Assembly (NCBI GenBank): GCA_964415885.1 | Contig: CAYQCE010000018.1 | Location: 1-61,089 of the forward strand | DNA from: CAYQCE01 sp964415885 | GTDB taxonomy: Bacteria > Zixibacteria > MSB-5A5 > JAABVY01 > JAHJOQ01 | Direction of reading: 5' to 3' | Length of the DNA stretch: 61,089 nt | Shown here: positions 17,328 to 25,957 of the stretch, piece by piece | Layout of the letters: every line of letters starts with the position of its first letter | How positions within the stretch are numbered: position 1 is the stretch's first letter | The notes under the pieces: model-generated | What the model was told of the DNA's origin: nothing | Seen by the model: the letters and a program-made list of their open reading frames with translations, nothing else | The model's database searches: none | Translations under genes and position numbers: made by a program

Positions 17328-18950
17328 ATGTCCGCGCTTGACGGAAAGCTCCTGTCAAAAGCTTATCTATGGTCGGTGTCATCGGTATACGGTGTAATCA
17401 CCGCTACCGTTATCATCGCCGGAATACTTCTCATCGCCTCTCTGGCGTTCGAACCGCCTGTATTCGCTGCGGTCGCAGCAATTCTCCTATTCGCGGCAGG
17501 TTTGACAGCCAACCGGGTCCGTCACTCGGGAGCGGTGCTCGACTACCCGGGAATCGACAGGTTCTTCCAGCAGGTGCCGTGCTACCTGTCGATACAGAAC
17601 CGCAATCTCGAGATTATTCGAACAAACGCGGCATTCCGCGAGGATTTCGGGGACCGTATAGGCGAAAAATGCCATCTCGTCTACAAAGGCTCCAAAGAGA
17701 TATGCCCCAACTGCCCGGTGATCCGAACATTCGAGGACGGCAAAACACACTCCACGGAAGAAACCGTCATCACCAAAAGCGGCGAAGAGGCTCGAATGAT
17801 AGTCTACACTCAGCCGGTGACCGATGAGCACGGGACTATTGTCGGTGTGATGGAGATGTCGACAAATATCACCGAGTTGAAACGCCTCCAGGAACAGATC
17901 GAAGAAAGCCGGCGCGAGTACCGGTATCTCTTCGAGAATGTACCCTGCTATATTTCGATTCAGGACAAAGACCTGAAAATTACCCGTGCGAACAAGAGAT
18001 TCCGTGAGGAATTCGGTGACCCGGAGGGAAAGTACTGCTACGAAGTATTCAAGGGCAGGGATAGAGAGTGCCCCAACTGCCATGTGGTCGAGACATTTGA
18101 GGATGGCAAGATACGCGGAAACGAGTCAGTCGTCATCGGCAAGGACGGCACCCCGGCGCACATCATCGCCTACTCCTCCCCCATTTACAACGACAAAGGT
18201 GAAATATCGGGCGTGATGGAGATGTCTACCGACATCACCGAGGTCAAAAAACTCCAGCGCGAACTGACCCACATGGGCAAGACTATCGCGGTGATGGCGC
18301 ACCGGATCAAAAATATCCTGATGGGTCTCGAGGGCGGCATCTATGTGGTCAATACCGGAATGGAGGATGGCGACGACGGCCTCGTCAAACAGGGCTGGGG
18401 AATGATCCAGCGCAATGTCGAAAGTGTATCGCGGATAGTCAAGGACCTCCTCTACTGCTCGAAGGAGCGTGAGATGGAGTTCAAGCAAATCGATCCGACA
18501 GAGGTCGTGCGAAATGTCTACGAGCTCTTTGAAGGCCGGGCGCAGAAGGACGGTATCTCATTAAAACTCGAAATCCCCGACAGCATGCCGGCGGGCCAGT
18601 TTGACCCGGATGCACTCCACAGCTTGTTCACGAACCTCGTGACCAACGCATTCGATGCCTGCGTGAATGATGCCACCGAAGGGAAAGAGAGCCACCATAT
18701 AATCATCCGGGGCGCTATGGAGAATTCCGGTAAGTATGTCTTCGAGATCGAGGATAACGGCCCCGGAATTCCAGGCCAGGTTGGCGAGACCGTGTTCGAA
18801 GATTTCTTTTCCACCAAAGGTCGAGAGGGAACCGGCCTTGGACTTTTGGTCGCGCAGAAAGTCAGCGAGGCGCACGGCGGAGTGATCACGTACAAGTCTT
18901 CGGGTGACGAGGGAACGGTCTTCCGCGCGGTCTTTCCGCTTGAATCATAG
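17328..18950 (+). CDS. Membrane histidine kinase with two cysteine-rich PAS domains
   Basis: Two membrane helices (about residues 17-62) lead into two homologous PAS domains. Each has four cysteines with identical spacing: Cys85, 115, 126, 129 and Cys207, 237, 248, 251 (VPCY, KC or YC, ECPNC/ICPNC). A CPNC pair plus two distal cysteines suggests metal, Fe-S or dithiol sensing. The transmitter has His325 in VMAHRIKNILMG, then NLVTNAFDA, NGPGIP and GTGLGLLVA of the ATPase domain. It is flanked by two receiver-only regulators and lies downstream of an Fe-S respiratory complex, so it probably reports redox state. Confidence 0.92.
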   Translation: MSALDGKLLSKAYLWSVSSVYGVITATVIIAGILLIASLAFEPPVFAAVAAILLFAAGLTANRVRHSGAVLDYPGIDRFFQQVPCYLSIQNRNLEIIRTNAAFREDFGDRIGEKCHLVYKGSKEICPNCPVIRTFEDGKTHSTEETVITKSGEEARMIVYTQPVTDEHGTIVGVMEMSTNITELKRLQEQIEESRREYRYLFENVPCYISIQDKDLKITRANKRFREEFGDPEGKYCYEVFKGRDRECPNCHVVETFEDGKIRGNESVVIGKDGTPAHIIAYSSPIYNDKGEISGVMEMSTDITEVKKLQRELTHMGKTIAVMAHRIKNILMGLEGGIYVVNTGMEDGDDGLVKQGWGMIQRNVESVSRIVKDLLYCSKEREMEFKQIDPTEVVRNVYELFEGRAQKDGISLKLEIPDSMPAGQFDPDALHSLFTNLVTNAFDACVNDATEGKESHHIIIRGAMENSGKYVFEIEDNGPGIPGQVGETVFEDFFSTKGREGTGLGLLVAQKVSEAHGGVITYKSSGDEGTVFRAVFPLES

Positions 18951-19052
18951 ATAAGCAATACACTGCAAGTCCTGTATAGCTCAATTATATCTTGTTTTTG
19001 ACGATCACTATTTCTATGTTCTGATCAACTGCGAACTGATGAGGGAATTGAC

Positions 19053-19409
19053 ATGGCCAAGAAGATCCTGATAGTCGATGACGAAGAAGATATCATACTT
19101 TTTCTCGATACTCTGTTCAAGAGAGCCGGCTTCGAGACCATAACCGCTCGTAACGGGGTCGATGCACTCGAAGTATTGAAACAAGAGAAGCCCGATCTTA
19201 TCACTCTCGATCTTCAAATGCCGAAGAACACCGGCACGGATTTCTATCGTAAGATGTCCCGCGATAAGGAGTTCAAGGACATTCCCGTTGTCGTGATAAG
19301 CGGGCTTCCCGGACGACATCTCGCGGTACCGAAACCGATCGCAGTATTCGAGAAACCGATAGACAGGGACCGACTCCTCGAAGTGGTCCAAGAGGCTATC
19401 GGCGATTAA
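19053..19409 (+). CDS. Single-domain response regulator (CheY-like) 2
   Basis: Receiver-only protein of 118 aa with acidic pair in IVDDEEDI, Asp in LITLDLQMP, switch Ser in VVVISGLP and Lys in FEKP. It resembles the first receiver at 16952-17323 and may have arisen by duplication. It is separated from the kinase by 102 bp and may have its own promoter. Two receivers around one kinase suggest signal splitting or a phosphate sink. Confidence 0.9.
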   Translation: MAKKILIVDDEEDIILFLDTLFKRAGFETITARNGVDALEVLKQEKPDLITLDLQMPKNTGTDFYRKMSRDKEFKDIPVVVISGLPGRHLAVPKPIAVFEKPIDRDRLLEVVQEAIGD

Positions 19410-19506
19410 CTGCCGCAAGCTGCGCTGAACTTTCGGCCCAACCACGCAGTTTCTATCCTCACTGTTCAGGAACACTCTCCGCGCGAGTGCCATTATCTCT
19501 GGTAGA

Positions 19507-19527
19507 ATTCCAACTGACTTTTGGAAT
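19507..19527. promoter_or_regulatory. Perfect 7-bp inverted repeat before the phenol-lyase gene
   Basis: ATTCCAA, seven-base spacer, TTGGAAT, about 100 bp upstream of the start at 19629. Possible operator or leader hairpin; no T-run follows. Confidence 0.3.
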
Positions 19528-19628
19528 CTCGGAGATTGCGCTGGATTATAAAGACGATTCAATCTATCTTCTACAGATCAAAGCGGATCGATTCTGGCTG
19601 CTCACAAGGACTACCTGCAGGAGGAGAA

Positions 19629-21002
19629 ATGAAGTACATACCCGAACCGTTTAAGATCAAGACGGTCGAGCCTATCAAGATGACTACGCGCGAATACCGC
19701 CGGGACGCAATAATGGAAGCCGGCTATAACACATTCCTGCTGAAAAGCGAAGATGTATTTATCGATCTTTTGACCGACTCGGGCACGAGCGCAATGAGCG
19801 ATGCCCAGTGGGCCGCACTCCAGATGGGCGATGAAGCGTACGCAGGCAGCCGCAATTTCTATGATCTTGAGAAGACCGTGCAGGACGTGTTCGGCTACAA
19901 GTATTTCGTGCCCACTCATCAGGGTCGCGCGGCTGAGCATATCATGTCGAAGCTTCTGATCAAGCAGGGCGATTACGTCCCCGGCAATATGTACTTCACG
20001 ACAACGCGCCTTCATCAGGAGCTTGCCGGCGGCAAGTTCGTAGATGTTATAGTGGATGAGGCACACGATTCGACTTCGGAGTATCCGTTCAAGGGAAACA
20101 TAGATATCGACAAGATGCAGAAGCTGGTCGACGAGGTCGGAGCCGATAGAATCCCGTACGTGTCTTACGAAACCTGCGTCAATATGGCCGGCGGTCAACC
20201 GATCTCGATCGAGAATGCAAAGGCCCTTAGAGAATTCTGCGATAAATACGACATCAAGATCATGCTCGACAATACACGTACTGTGGAGAACGCATATTTC
20301 ATCAAGAAACGCGAGCCGGGATACGAGAACAAATCGATACGCGAGATCGTAAAAGAAATCTGCACGTACACCGACGGCTGTACGTGCTCCGCCAAGAAGG
20401 ACGGGTTAGTCAATATCGGCGGATTCCTCGCCATGAACGATGAAGACTTCTTCATCGACGCCAAGGCACAGGTCGTTGTCTTCGAGGGGCTTCACACGTA
20501 CGGCGGCATGTCAGGCCGCGATATGGCCGCCCTCGCTCAGGGAATACGCGAGTCGGTAGCAACGGACGATTACATCAGGTACAGAGTCGAGCAGACGAAT
20601 TTCCTCGGCGATCTTCTCAGCGACGCAGGCGTTCCGCATGTAATCCCGCACGGTGGTCACGCGATATTTCTCGATGCCCGAGCTTTTCTCTCCCATATCG
20701 ATCAGGAGCAGTTTCCGGCACAGGCTCTCGCCGCCGCGATCTATGTCGAAACCGGCGTTAGAGCTATGGAGCGGGGGAATGTCTCGGCGGGACGTGACCC
20801 CGAAACGGGCGAAAACAGGAAGCCGAAGCTCGAACTCGTACGGCTGACGATTCCCAGGCGGGTCTACACGCAAAGCCATCTCGAATTCGCCGCGGAGGGC
20901 ATAATCGAGCTGTACCAGAACCGCGACATGATCCGGGGATTGAAATTTGTGTTCGAGCCGAAACAACTTAGATTCTTCCAGGCGAGATTCGAGCCCGTCT
21001 GA
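19629..21002 (+). CDS. Tyrosine phenol-lyase-like PLP enzyme (tryptophanase family)
   Basis: The family cleaves aromatic amino acids to phenol or indole plus pyruvate and ammonia. PLP Lys is residue 257 (SAKKD). Residues separating tyrosine phenol-lyase from tryptophanase favour the former: Thr124 in MYFTTTR (Asp in tryptophanase), Arg382 in AMERG (aligned to Arg381 of the Citrobacter enzyme), and the Phe pair in RFFQARF. Length 457 aa matches the 456 aa of that enzyme. ATG 19629 follows CAGGAGGAG. Automated annotation will often name it tryptophanase. The next gene, an adenylating enzyme, may be co-transcribed. Confidence 0.85.
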   Translation: MKYIPEPFKIKTVEPIKMTTREYRRDAIMEAGYNTFLLKSEDVFIDLLTDSGTSAMSDAQWAALQMGDEAYAGSRNFYDLEKTVQDVFGYKYFVPTHQGRAAEHIMSKLLIKQGDYVPGNMYFTTTRLHQELAGGKFVDVIVDEAHDSTSEYPFKGNIDIDKMQKLVDEVGADRIPYVSYETCVNMAGGQPISIENAKALREFCDKYDIKIMLDNTRTVENAYFIKKREPGYENKSIREIVKEICTYTDGCTCSAKKDGLVNIGGFLAMNDEDFFIDAKAQVVVFEGLHTYGGMSGRDMAALAQGIRESVATDDYIRYRVEQTNFLGDLLSDAGVPHVIPHGGHAIFLDARAFLSHIDQEQFPAQALAAAIYVETGVRAMERGNVSAGRDPETGENRKPKLELVRLTIPRRVYTQSHLEFAAEGIIELYQNRDMIRGLKFVFEPKQLRFFQARFEPV

Positions 21003-21036
21003 TTCAACGCTGCGATACAGCAGGAGACCTATTCTC

Positions 21037-22425
21037 ATGCCCGGTGATGATATCATCAAAAAGCTGCTGCACAAGTATCCGAAAGTGAAGGATGCACTGC
21101 GCAAGGTATATGCCACAGTCAAACCGACTCCCGAACTCGGCGAGTCGTTCTGGAAATGGTATGCCCTGTTCAAGGAGTCGGAGAGCTGGCCGCTCGAGCA
21201 GATGCGAGAGCATCAACTCGATCTGCTCCGAAATCTTCTTACAGAAGCGAAAGCGAAGAGCACGTTTTACCGTGAGAGGCTCGCTCTGGTCGATGTAGAG
21301 AAAATCGATAGTATCGATGAGTTCGCACGCAGAGTCCCGTCCCTGACCCGAGAGGAATTCGCCACCAACTATTCCGAGATCATTCCCGGGGACGAGCCGG
21401 GAGAGCCGCTCCGCAAGTGCCAGACATCGGGAACGACGGGCACCCCGCTACAATTTTATCACGCCGCAATCGATGACGAACGCGAGCTCGCAGCAATTTT
21501 CCACAACTGGAACCGGGTCGGCTTCGAGCCGGGCAAATCGAGGCGCGTGGAGCTACTCGGGCTCGTGCAATCGAATCGGATCTACGAGATATACCCCGAC
21601 CGCAACGTAATCAGGTGCTCAATACTGCACTTGAAACAGGAGCACGTGCGCGAGTACGCTGTGGCTATCCGCGAGTATGAGGCCGAATTCATGGCCGGAT
21701 ATCCGAGCGCGATCAGCCTGCTGGCCTCGGTCGTGGAAGAAGAATCGATAATGTTTCCCAAACCTAAAGCCATCTTCCTCGCCTCCGAGCACGTTTACGA
21801 AAAGCAGCTCGAGACAATTTCCCGCGTGTTTCCACAGGCAACGATTATGGCGCATTATGGGTGTTCAGAGCGCACGCTTCTTGCAGTCTGGTGCGAGCAT
21901 CGTCGCGACTATCATATCCTTCCACATTATGGTCTGGTCGAAACAGATGAGTCAACCGGCGAGATCATCGCAACAAATCTCGTCAATACATTTAACCCGT
22001 TCATTCGATACAGGATGAACGATACTGTTCTCGAACAGGAGCGGGATCCATGCCCCGACTGCAAACGACCATATGTGCCACGAATCGTACGGATCGGGGG
22101 CCGTCTCGGTGATTATCTTTACAGCCCGGAGAAAGGCTTCATAGCTCCCGCACTGATCACCTACCCATTCCGATCGATGACGACAGTCCGCGAGATACAG
22201 GTATATCAGGCCGAACGGGATTCCATCGTCCTGCGATATATTCCGACCGGCAAGGCGACCGAGAAGGAGCTCGAAATTGACCTCAACGACATGCGGTCCA
22301 GGCTTACACGGATACTTGGCAAAGGAATGACGATCAAGGCCTATCGTGTCGACGAGCTTCCGCGCGGCACCACGGGCAAATTCAAGTGGATAGTCAGCGA
22401 GCTTGACGAAGCGATGCTGGGATAA
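21037..22425 (+). CDS. CapK/PaaK-like AMP-forming adenylate enzyme
   Basis: The protein belongs to the phenylacetate-CoA ligase / CapK branch of the ANL superfamily. The phosphate-binding loop QTSGTTGTPLQFYH is intact, as are YGCSERTLLAVWCE, RYRMND, and the C-terminal ELPRGTTGKFKWIV with the catalytic Lys. A PCPDC pair lies in the linker before RIVRIGGRLGDYL, as in other CapK-like proteins. It would activate an unidentified carboxylate. ATG 21037 has AGGAG about ten bases upstream. It follows the phenol-lyase by 34 bp, but a metabolic link is not demonstrated. Confidence 0.82.
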   Translation: MPGDDIIKKLLHKYPKVKDALRKVYATVKPTPELGESFWKWYALFKESESWPLEQMREHQLDLLRNLLTEAKAKSTFYRERLALVDVEKIDSIDEFARRVPSLTREEFATNYSEIIPGDEPGEPLRKCQTSGTTGTPLQFYHAAIDDERELAAIFHNWNRVGFEPGKSRRVELLGLVQSNRIYEIYPDRNVIRCSILHLKQEHVREYAVAIREYEAEFMAGYPSAISLLASVVEEESIMFPKPKAIFLASEHVYEKQLETISRVFPQATIMAHYGCSERTLLAVWCEHRRDYHILPHYGLVETDESTGEIIATNLVNTFNPFIRYRMNDTVLEQERDPCPDCKRPYVPRIVRIGGRLGDYLYSPEKGFIAPALITYPFRSMTTVREIQVYQAERDSIVLRYIPTGKATEKELEIDLNDMRSRLTRILGKGMTIKAYRVDELPRGTTGKFKWIVSELDEAMLG

Positions 22426-22492
22426 ACAGTCCGCCTGCCTTCCCCCTCAAACATCGAACAATCAGTCCACTCGCATGTTCTGAATAGCAGAT

Positions 22493-23089
22493 ATGTCTAA
22501 AAAGAACAGCCTGTCGAAATACAAAGAGAAGCGCGACTTTCGGAAGACCGGCGAGCCGAAGGGCAAGTCTAAGAAGTCGAACAGTGGGCGAATATTCGTG
22601 ATACAAAAGCACGACGCGAGCAGCCGACATTATGACTTCAGAATCGAGATCGACGGTGTGATGAAAAGCTGGGCAGTCCCGAAGGGACCATCGACCAACC
22701 CGAGAGAGAAACGTCTCGCGATCGAGACCGAGGACCATCCGATCGACTACTCCGATTTCGAGGGCGTGATCCCCGAAGGTCAGTATGGCGCCGGAACCGT
22801 CATGGTCTGGGATACCGGAACGTACGAGAATATCAAGAAAGACAACGGCCGCAAGAAAGCTATGTCACGCTGCTATGACGACGGCCAGATCGAGATCAAG
22901 CTCGATGGCGAGAAGATAAGCGGCGGCTACGCTCTCGTGAACACCAAACGCGGCAAGAACAACCAGTGGCTTCTGATCAAAATGAAGGACAATCATGCGG
23001 ACGCCCGCCGCAAACCAACCAAGAGCCAGAACAAATCGGTCAAGACCAGCCGCACGATGAAGCAGATCGAGAAAGAGGAGAGTGATTAA
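22493..23089 (+). CDS. LigD-type DNA 3'-phosphoesterase, stand-alone
   Basis: This is the end-healing domain of bacterial end-joining ligase D as a separate 198-aa protein. Active-site segments are visible: KHDASSRHYDFRIEIDG, WAVPKGPS and EDHPIDYSDFEGVIPEGQYG. It removes 3'-phosphates and ribonucleotides at DNA ends. The N- and C-termini are rich in Lys, typical of DNA-binding tails. It overlaps the ligase gene by 8 bp, forming a three-gene unit that reconstructs LigD from separate proteins. Confidence 0.93.
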   Translation: MSKKNSLSKYKEKRDFRKTGEPKGKSKKSNSGRIFVIQKHDASSRHYDFRIEIDGVMKSWAVPKGPSTNPREKRLAIETEDHPIDYSDFEGVIPEGQYGAGTVMVWDTGTYENIKKDNGRKKAMSRCYDDGQIEIKLDGEKISGGYALVNTKRGKNNQWLLIKMKDNHADARRKPTKSQNKSVKTSRTMKQIEKEESD

Positions 23090-24077
23090 ACTGGCTTTAC
23101 AGATTGACAGGTTCGAAAATGCGAAAAAGAAAAAACAGCCGGATTTCTCCTCACCAATGCTCGCCACACTCGTACATGAGACATTCTCCAAAGAAGACTG
23201 GATATACGAACGCAAGTTCGACGGCGTCCGTTGTATTGCAGTCTCGAAAGACGGCGATGTCAAGCTCTATTCGCGCAATGAAGAGGAGCGCAACGCCACA
23301 TATCCGGAGATAGTCGACAATCTGACAAATCAAAAAACCAGTGATTTCATTATAGATGGAGAGATTGTGGCGTTTGAGGGAGATGTGACGAGTTTCTCGC
23401 GTCTCCAGAATCGAATGAAGATCAATGACGAAGAAGAGGCGCGCAATTCAAACGTCGCAGTATATTACTACGTCTTCGATGTCCTGCACGCCGACGGTTA
23501 CGATGTCGCCAATCTCCCGCTAAACGACCGCAAACAGATTTTGCGCGAGCTGCTCGACTACGAGGACAGAATCCGCCTGACGCAATATCGCCGGGAAGAG
23601 GGCGAAAAGTATCATGAAGAGGCCTGCGAAAAGGGCTGGGAAGGTGTGATAGCGAAGGACTTCAGCTCGAGATACATGCACTCTCGATCGAAGAAGTGGC
23701 TCAAATTCAAGTGCGTGAAACGACAGGAACTGGTAATCGGTGGATTCACAGACCCCGAGGGCAGCCGCAAGGGATTTGGGGCATTACTGGTCGGTTTCTA
23801 CGACAACGGTGATCTCCGATACGCGGGTAAGATCGGGACCGGATATGATGACAAAACGCTCGTTGAGTTGCGAGACCGGATGGACAGACTCGAGCGGGAA
23901 TCCTCGCCGTTCGAGGATGAAGTAAAAGAAAAAAACGCCCACTTCATTCGGCCCGAGCTCGTTGCCGAGATTGGGTTTACCGAATGGACCGAAGACAACA
24001 AGCTCAGGCACCCGAGGTTTGTCGGCCTCAGACGCGACAAGGACCCGAAGATGGTCGTAAAGGAGGAACCTGAATAA
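23082..24077 (+). CDS. ATP-dependent DNA ligase (LigD ligase domain)
   Basis: The nucleotidyltransferase lysine is Lys45 in YERKFDGVR. Other motifs are IIDGEIVAFEG (III), WEGVIAKD (IV) and KKWLKFKC (V), followed by an OB domain (ELVIGGFTDPEGSRKGFGALLVGFY). The GTG start at 23082 overlaps the phosphoesterase stop. Length 331 aa is typical for an isolated ligase module. It seals ends processed by the flanking phosphoesterase and polymerase. Confidence 0.93.
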   Translation: MIKLALQIDRFENAKKKKQPDFSSPMLATLVHETFSKEDWIYERKFDGVRCIAVSKDGDVKLYSRNEEERNATYPEIVDNLTNQKTSDFIIDGEIVAFEGDVTSFSRLQNRMKINDEEEARNSNVAVYYYVFDVLHADGYDVANLPLNDRKQILRELLDYEDRIRLTQYRREEGEKYHEEACEKGWEGVIAKDFSSRYMHSRSKKWLKFKCVKRQELVIGGFTDPEGSRKGFGALLVGFYDNGDLRYAGKIGTGYDDKTLVELRDRMDRLERESSPFEDEVKEKNAHFIRPELVAEIGFTEWTEDNKLRHPRFVGLRRDKDPKMVVKEEPE

Positions 24078-24983
24078 ATGAGCGAGATCACCGCCGGAAA
24101 ACACAAGATTGGGACGTCCAACGAAGACAAGGTCTTCTTCCCGGGCGAGGGTTATACCAAAGGCGATCTCATAGAGTACTACCGAAAGGCGGCGAAGTAT
24201 ATCGTGCCGTATATGAAACAGCGGCCAATTTCGATGCTCCGCTATCCGGATGGTATTCAGAAAAGCGGATTCTATCAGAAACAGGCCGGCAAGCACTTCC
24301 CGGACTGGATCGACACGATCTCTGTCAAGATCGAGGACGGCAGAAAAAAACATGTGATTGTGAACGAGGAAGCAACGCTCGTCTATCTGGCCGACCAGGC
24401 CGTAGTAACACCCCACATCTGGCTGAGCAGGAAAGGGAATATCCGAAAACCGGACCTCTTCGTTTTTGATCTCGATCCGCCGGATGGCGAGAGCTTCTCG
24501 ATGGTAAGAGATGCAGCGAAATATCTCATCGAGCTCTTCGAGGAGATCAAGCTGAATGTCTATGCACAGGTGACGGGCGCAGTCGGCATTCACATCGTGA
24601 TTCCGATCAAGCCGGAAGCTGCCTACGACCGCGTGCGCAGGTTCGCGCGTGATGTGGCGGATTTTCTCGCCAACGAACACCCTGATTCGCTCACCACAGA
24701 AGTCCGCAAGAACAAGCGAAAGGGCAGGCTCTTCCTCGACACTGCACGCAATGCCTATGGCCAGACGATCATCGCTCCATACTGTGTGAAGCCGCACAAG
24801 GGAGCACCAGTCGCGACACCCGTTTCACTCGATGAAATCTCGAATTCCAGCCTCAGACCGAACAAGTACAACATCAAGAACATTTTCCGCAGGCTTTCCC
24901 GTAAGGATGATCCATGGAACGGGATGTTTCGAGCCGCCAGAAAGCTCGGTCCCGCACAGAAACGATTCGAGAAACTGAAGTAA
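24078..24983 (+). CDS. LigD-type DNA polymerase/primase domain, stand-alone
   Basis: This archaeo-eukaryotic primase-like module fills gaps at broken ends. FVFDLDPPDGESF holds the metal-binding Asp pair, TGAVGIHIVIPI the following His loop, and DTARNAYGQTIIAPY the later conserved block. Usually the second motif reads SGGKGLHV; here it is TGAVGIHI, a mild deviation. The ATG directly abuts the ligase TAA. No Ku gene occurs in the window, although Ku normally recruits this activity. Confidence 0.92.
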   Translation: MSEITAGKHKIGTSNEDKVFFPGEGYTKGDLIEYYRKAAKYIVPYMKQRPISMLRYPDGIQKSGFYQKQAGKHFPDWIDTISVKIEDGRKKHVIVNEEATLVYLADQAVVTPHIWLSRKGNIRKPDLFVFDLDPPDGESFSMVRDAAKYLIELFEEIKLNVYAQVTGAVGIHIVIPIKPEAAYDRVRRFARDVADFLANEHPDSLTTEVRKNKRKGRLFLDTARNAYGQTIIAPYCVKPHKGAPVATPVSLDEISNSSLRPNKYNIKNIFRRLSRKDDPWNGMFRAARKLGPAQKRFEKLK

Positions 24984-24993
24984 GTCGAAGGCA

Positions 24994-25029
24994 CCAAAAA
25001 ACCGCGGTGCACACCAAAGTACACCGCGG
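24994..25029 (-). terminator. Terminator of the Sec-peroxiredoxin gene
   Basis: Arms CCGCGGTG at 25002-25009 and CACCGCGG at 25022-25029. Read on the minus strand the stem is followed by TTTTTTGG. It lies 61 bp beyond the peroxiredoxin stop codon and may also slow transcripts from the LigD unit. Confidence 0.85.
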
Positions 25030-25089
25030 CAATTTCTGCTTATTGTGCGGAATGTGGTAAATGTCCGCCGACTCTGCAGTCGAGGCAGG

Positions 25090-25683
25090 CTACTCTTTCC
25101 AGGTATCCGCAACTTTGCCAACGAGCTTGGCGCCCGGCTTAAGAGTCTCCTTCCCCTCCTTCCATCCGGCAGGACAAACCTCGTTACCTTTCGTTTCACG
25201 AACCTTCTGGAACGCCTTTATCTGCCGGACCATCTCCGGGACATTTCGTCCCACAGGCGGTGTCAGAATCTCTGCGGCTTGAACGATACCGTCGGGATCG
25301 ATAATGAAACGCCCACGAATATCGACGTTTTCGTCATCATCAAAAACCGAATAGAGTTGACCGATCTTGCCACCGGGATCGGCGAGCATCCGAAACGGGA
25401 CACCGTCCGGCATGAGTTTTATCAACTCATGCTCCTCCCAGCTCTTGTGAACGAATTGACTGTCCACCGAGCAGACGAGTACTTCGACATCCATTTTGGC
25501 GAGTCTGTCATGCTGTGCGGCGACCGCCGCGAGTTCGGTCGGTCAGACGAAAGTGAAGTCACCGGGGTAAAACATCAGAAGGACCCATTTACCCCGCAAG
25601 TCTCTGAGGCTTACCTCCTCAAAATCCTCTTTGTAGTAGGCTGGCGCTGAGAAGTCGGGCGCCTGGCCACCAACACGAATCAT
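25090..25683 (-). CDS. Selenocysteine-containing 2-Cys peroxiredoxin (UGA = Sec47)
   Basis: Read from ATG 25683 (AAGGAG upstream), the frame runs 197 codons with a single internal TGA at 25545-25543. That codon replaces the peroxidatic cysteine: FTFV-TGA-PTEL, where AhpC/Prx1-type proteins have FTFVCPTEL. Codons on both sides encode a perfect peroxiredoxin (start RVGGQAPDF; resolving Cys170 in VCPAGW), so Sec insertion explains it better than decay. A hairpin with GGUC loop lies 15 bases after the TGA. Most annotation would call it truncated (from 25494). It would reduce peroxides via thioredoxin-like donors. Single gene with its own terminator. Confidence 0.9.
25517..25530 (-). promoter_or_regulatory. 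Candidate bacterial SECIS hairpin of the peroxiredoxin
   Basis: On the coding strand GCGGC-GGTC-GCCGC forms a 5-bp stem with a GGUC tetraloop. Counting U of UGA as 1, the stem starts at base 16 and the loop G-G-U occupies 21-23. E. coli fdhF presents GGU at 22-24 to SelB, so geometry and loop sequence fit a bacterial SECIS. Folding energies were not computed. Confidence 0.65.
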
Positions 25684-25957
25684 GCTCGATTCTCCTTTCC
25701 AAAAGTGTTAGCAGGTTCACGCTTGCCGTCTTCAGAACGCTACAACAACCTTAGTCGACAAAAGTTACTAATTTATGTCTGATATAGCGTGCTCATGGCA
25801 TATGATGCACGGAATTGTTCCGCGAAAGTGATTGACGAGGATTGCCGGCACTCGCATTTTGCAGTGGCCTGTCATTGGAACATGCTCGGGACGTATCATT
25901 GTAATCACATTGTAGTGAAGAACGAAATTCGACATAAGTAGAAGCCGGGGAGGAATC
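25684..25957. other. Divergent intergenic region, possible tiny CxxCH peptide
   Basis: Divergent promoters of the peroxiredoxin and the GyrI-like gene must lie here. A minus-strand frame at 25768-25899 would encode about 43 aa ending PCIICHEHAISDIN, with one CxxCH, but it has no ribosome site. I do not annotate it as a gene. Confidence 0.35.

Noticed and set aside
25090..25494. Peroxiredoxin as a truncated or frameshifted pseudogene
   Set aside because: No frame change is needed; one TGA at the catalytic Cys with an intact N-terminus and SECIS-like hairpin is better explained by Sec.
25045..25650. 201-codon plus-strand ORF over the peroxiredoxin
   Set aside because: Antisense to the selenoprotein gene, which is supported by motifs, ribosome site and terminator.
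25768..25899. Minus-strand mini-ORF ending with CxxCH
   Set aside because: One heme-like motif by chance is plausible in 43 codons; no ribosome site or signal peptide.
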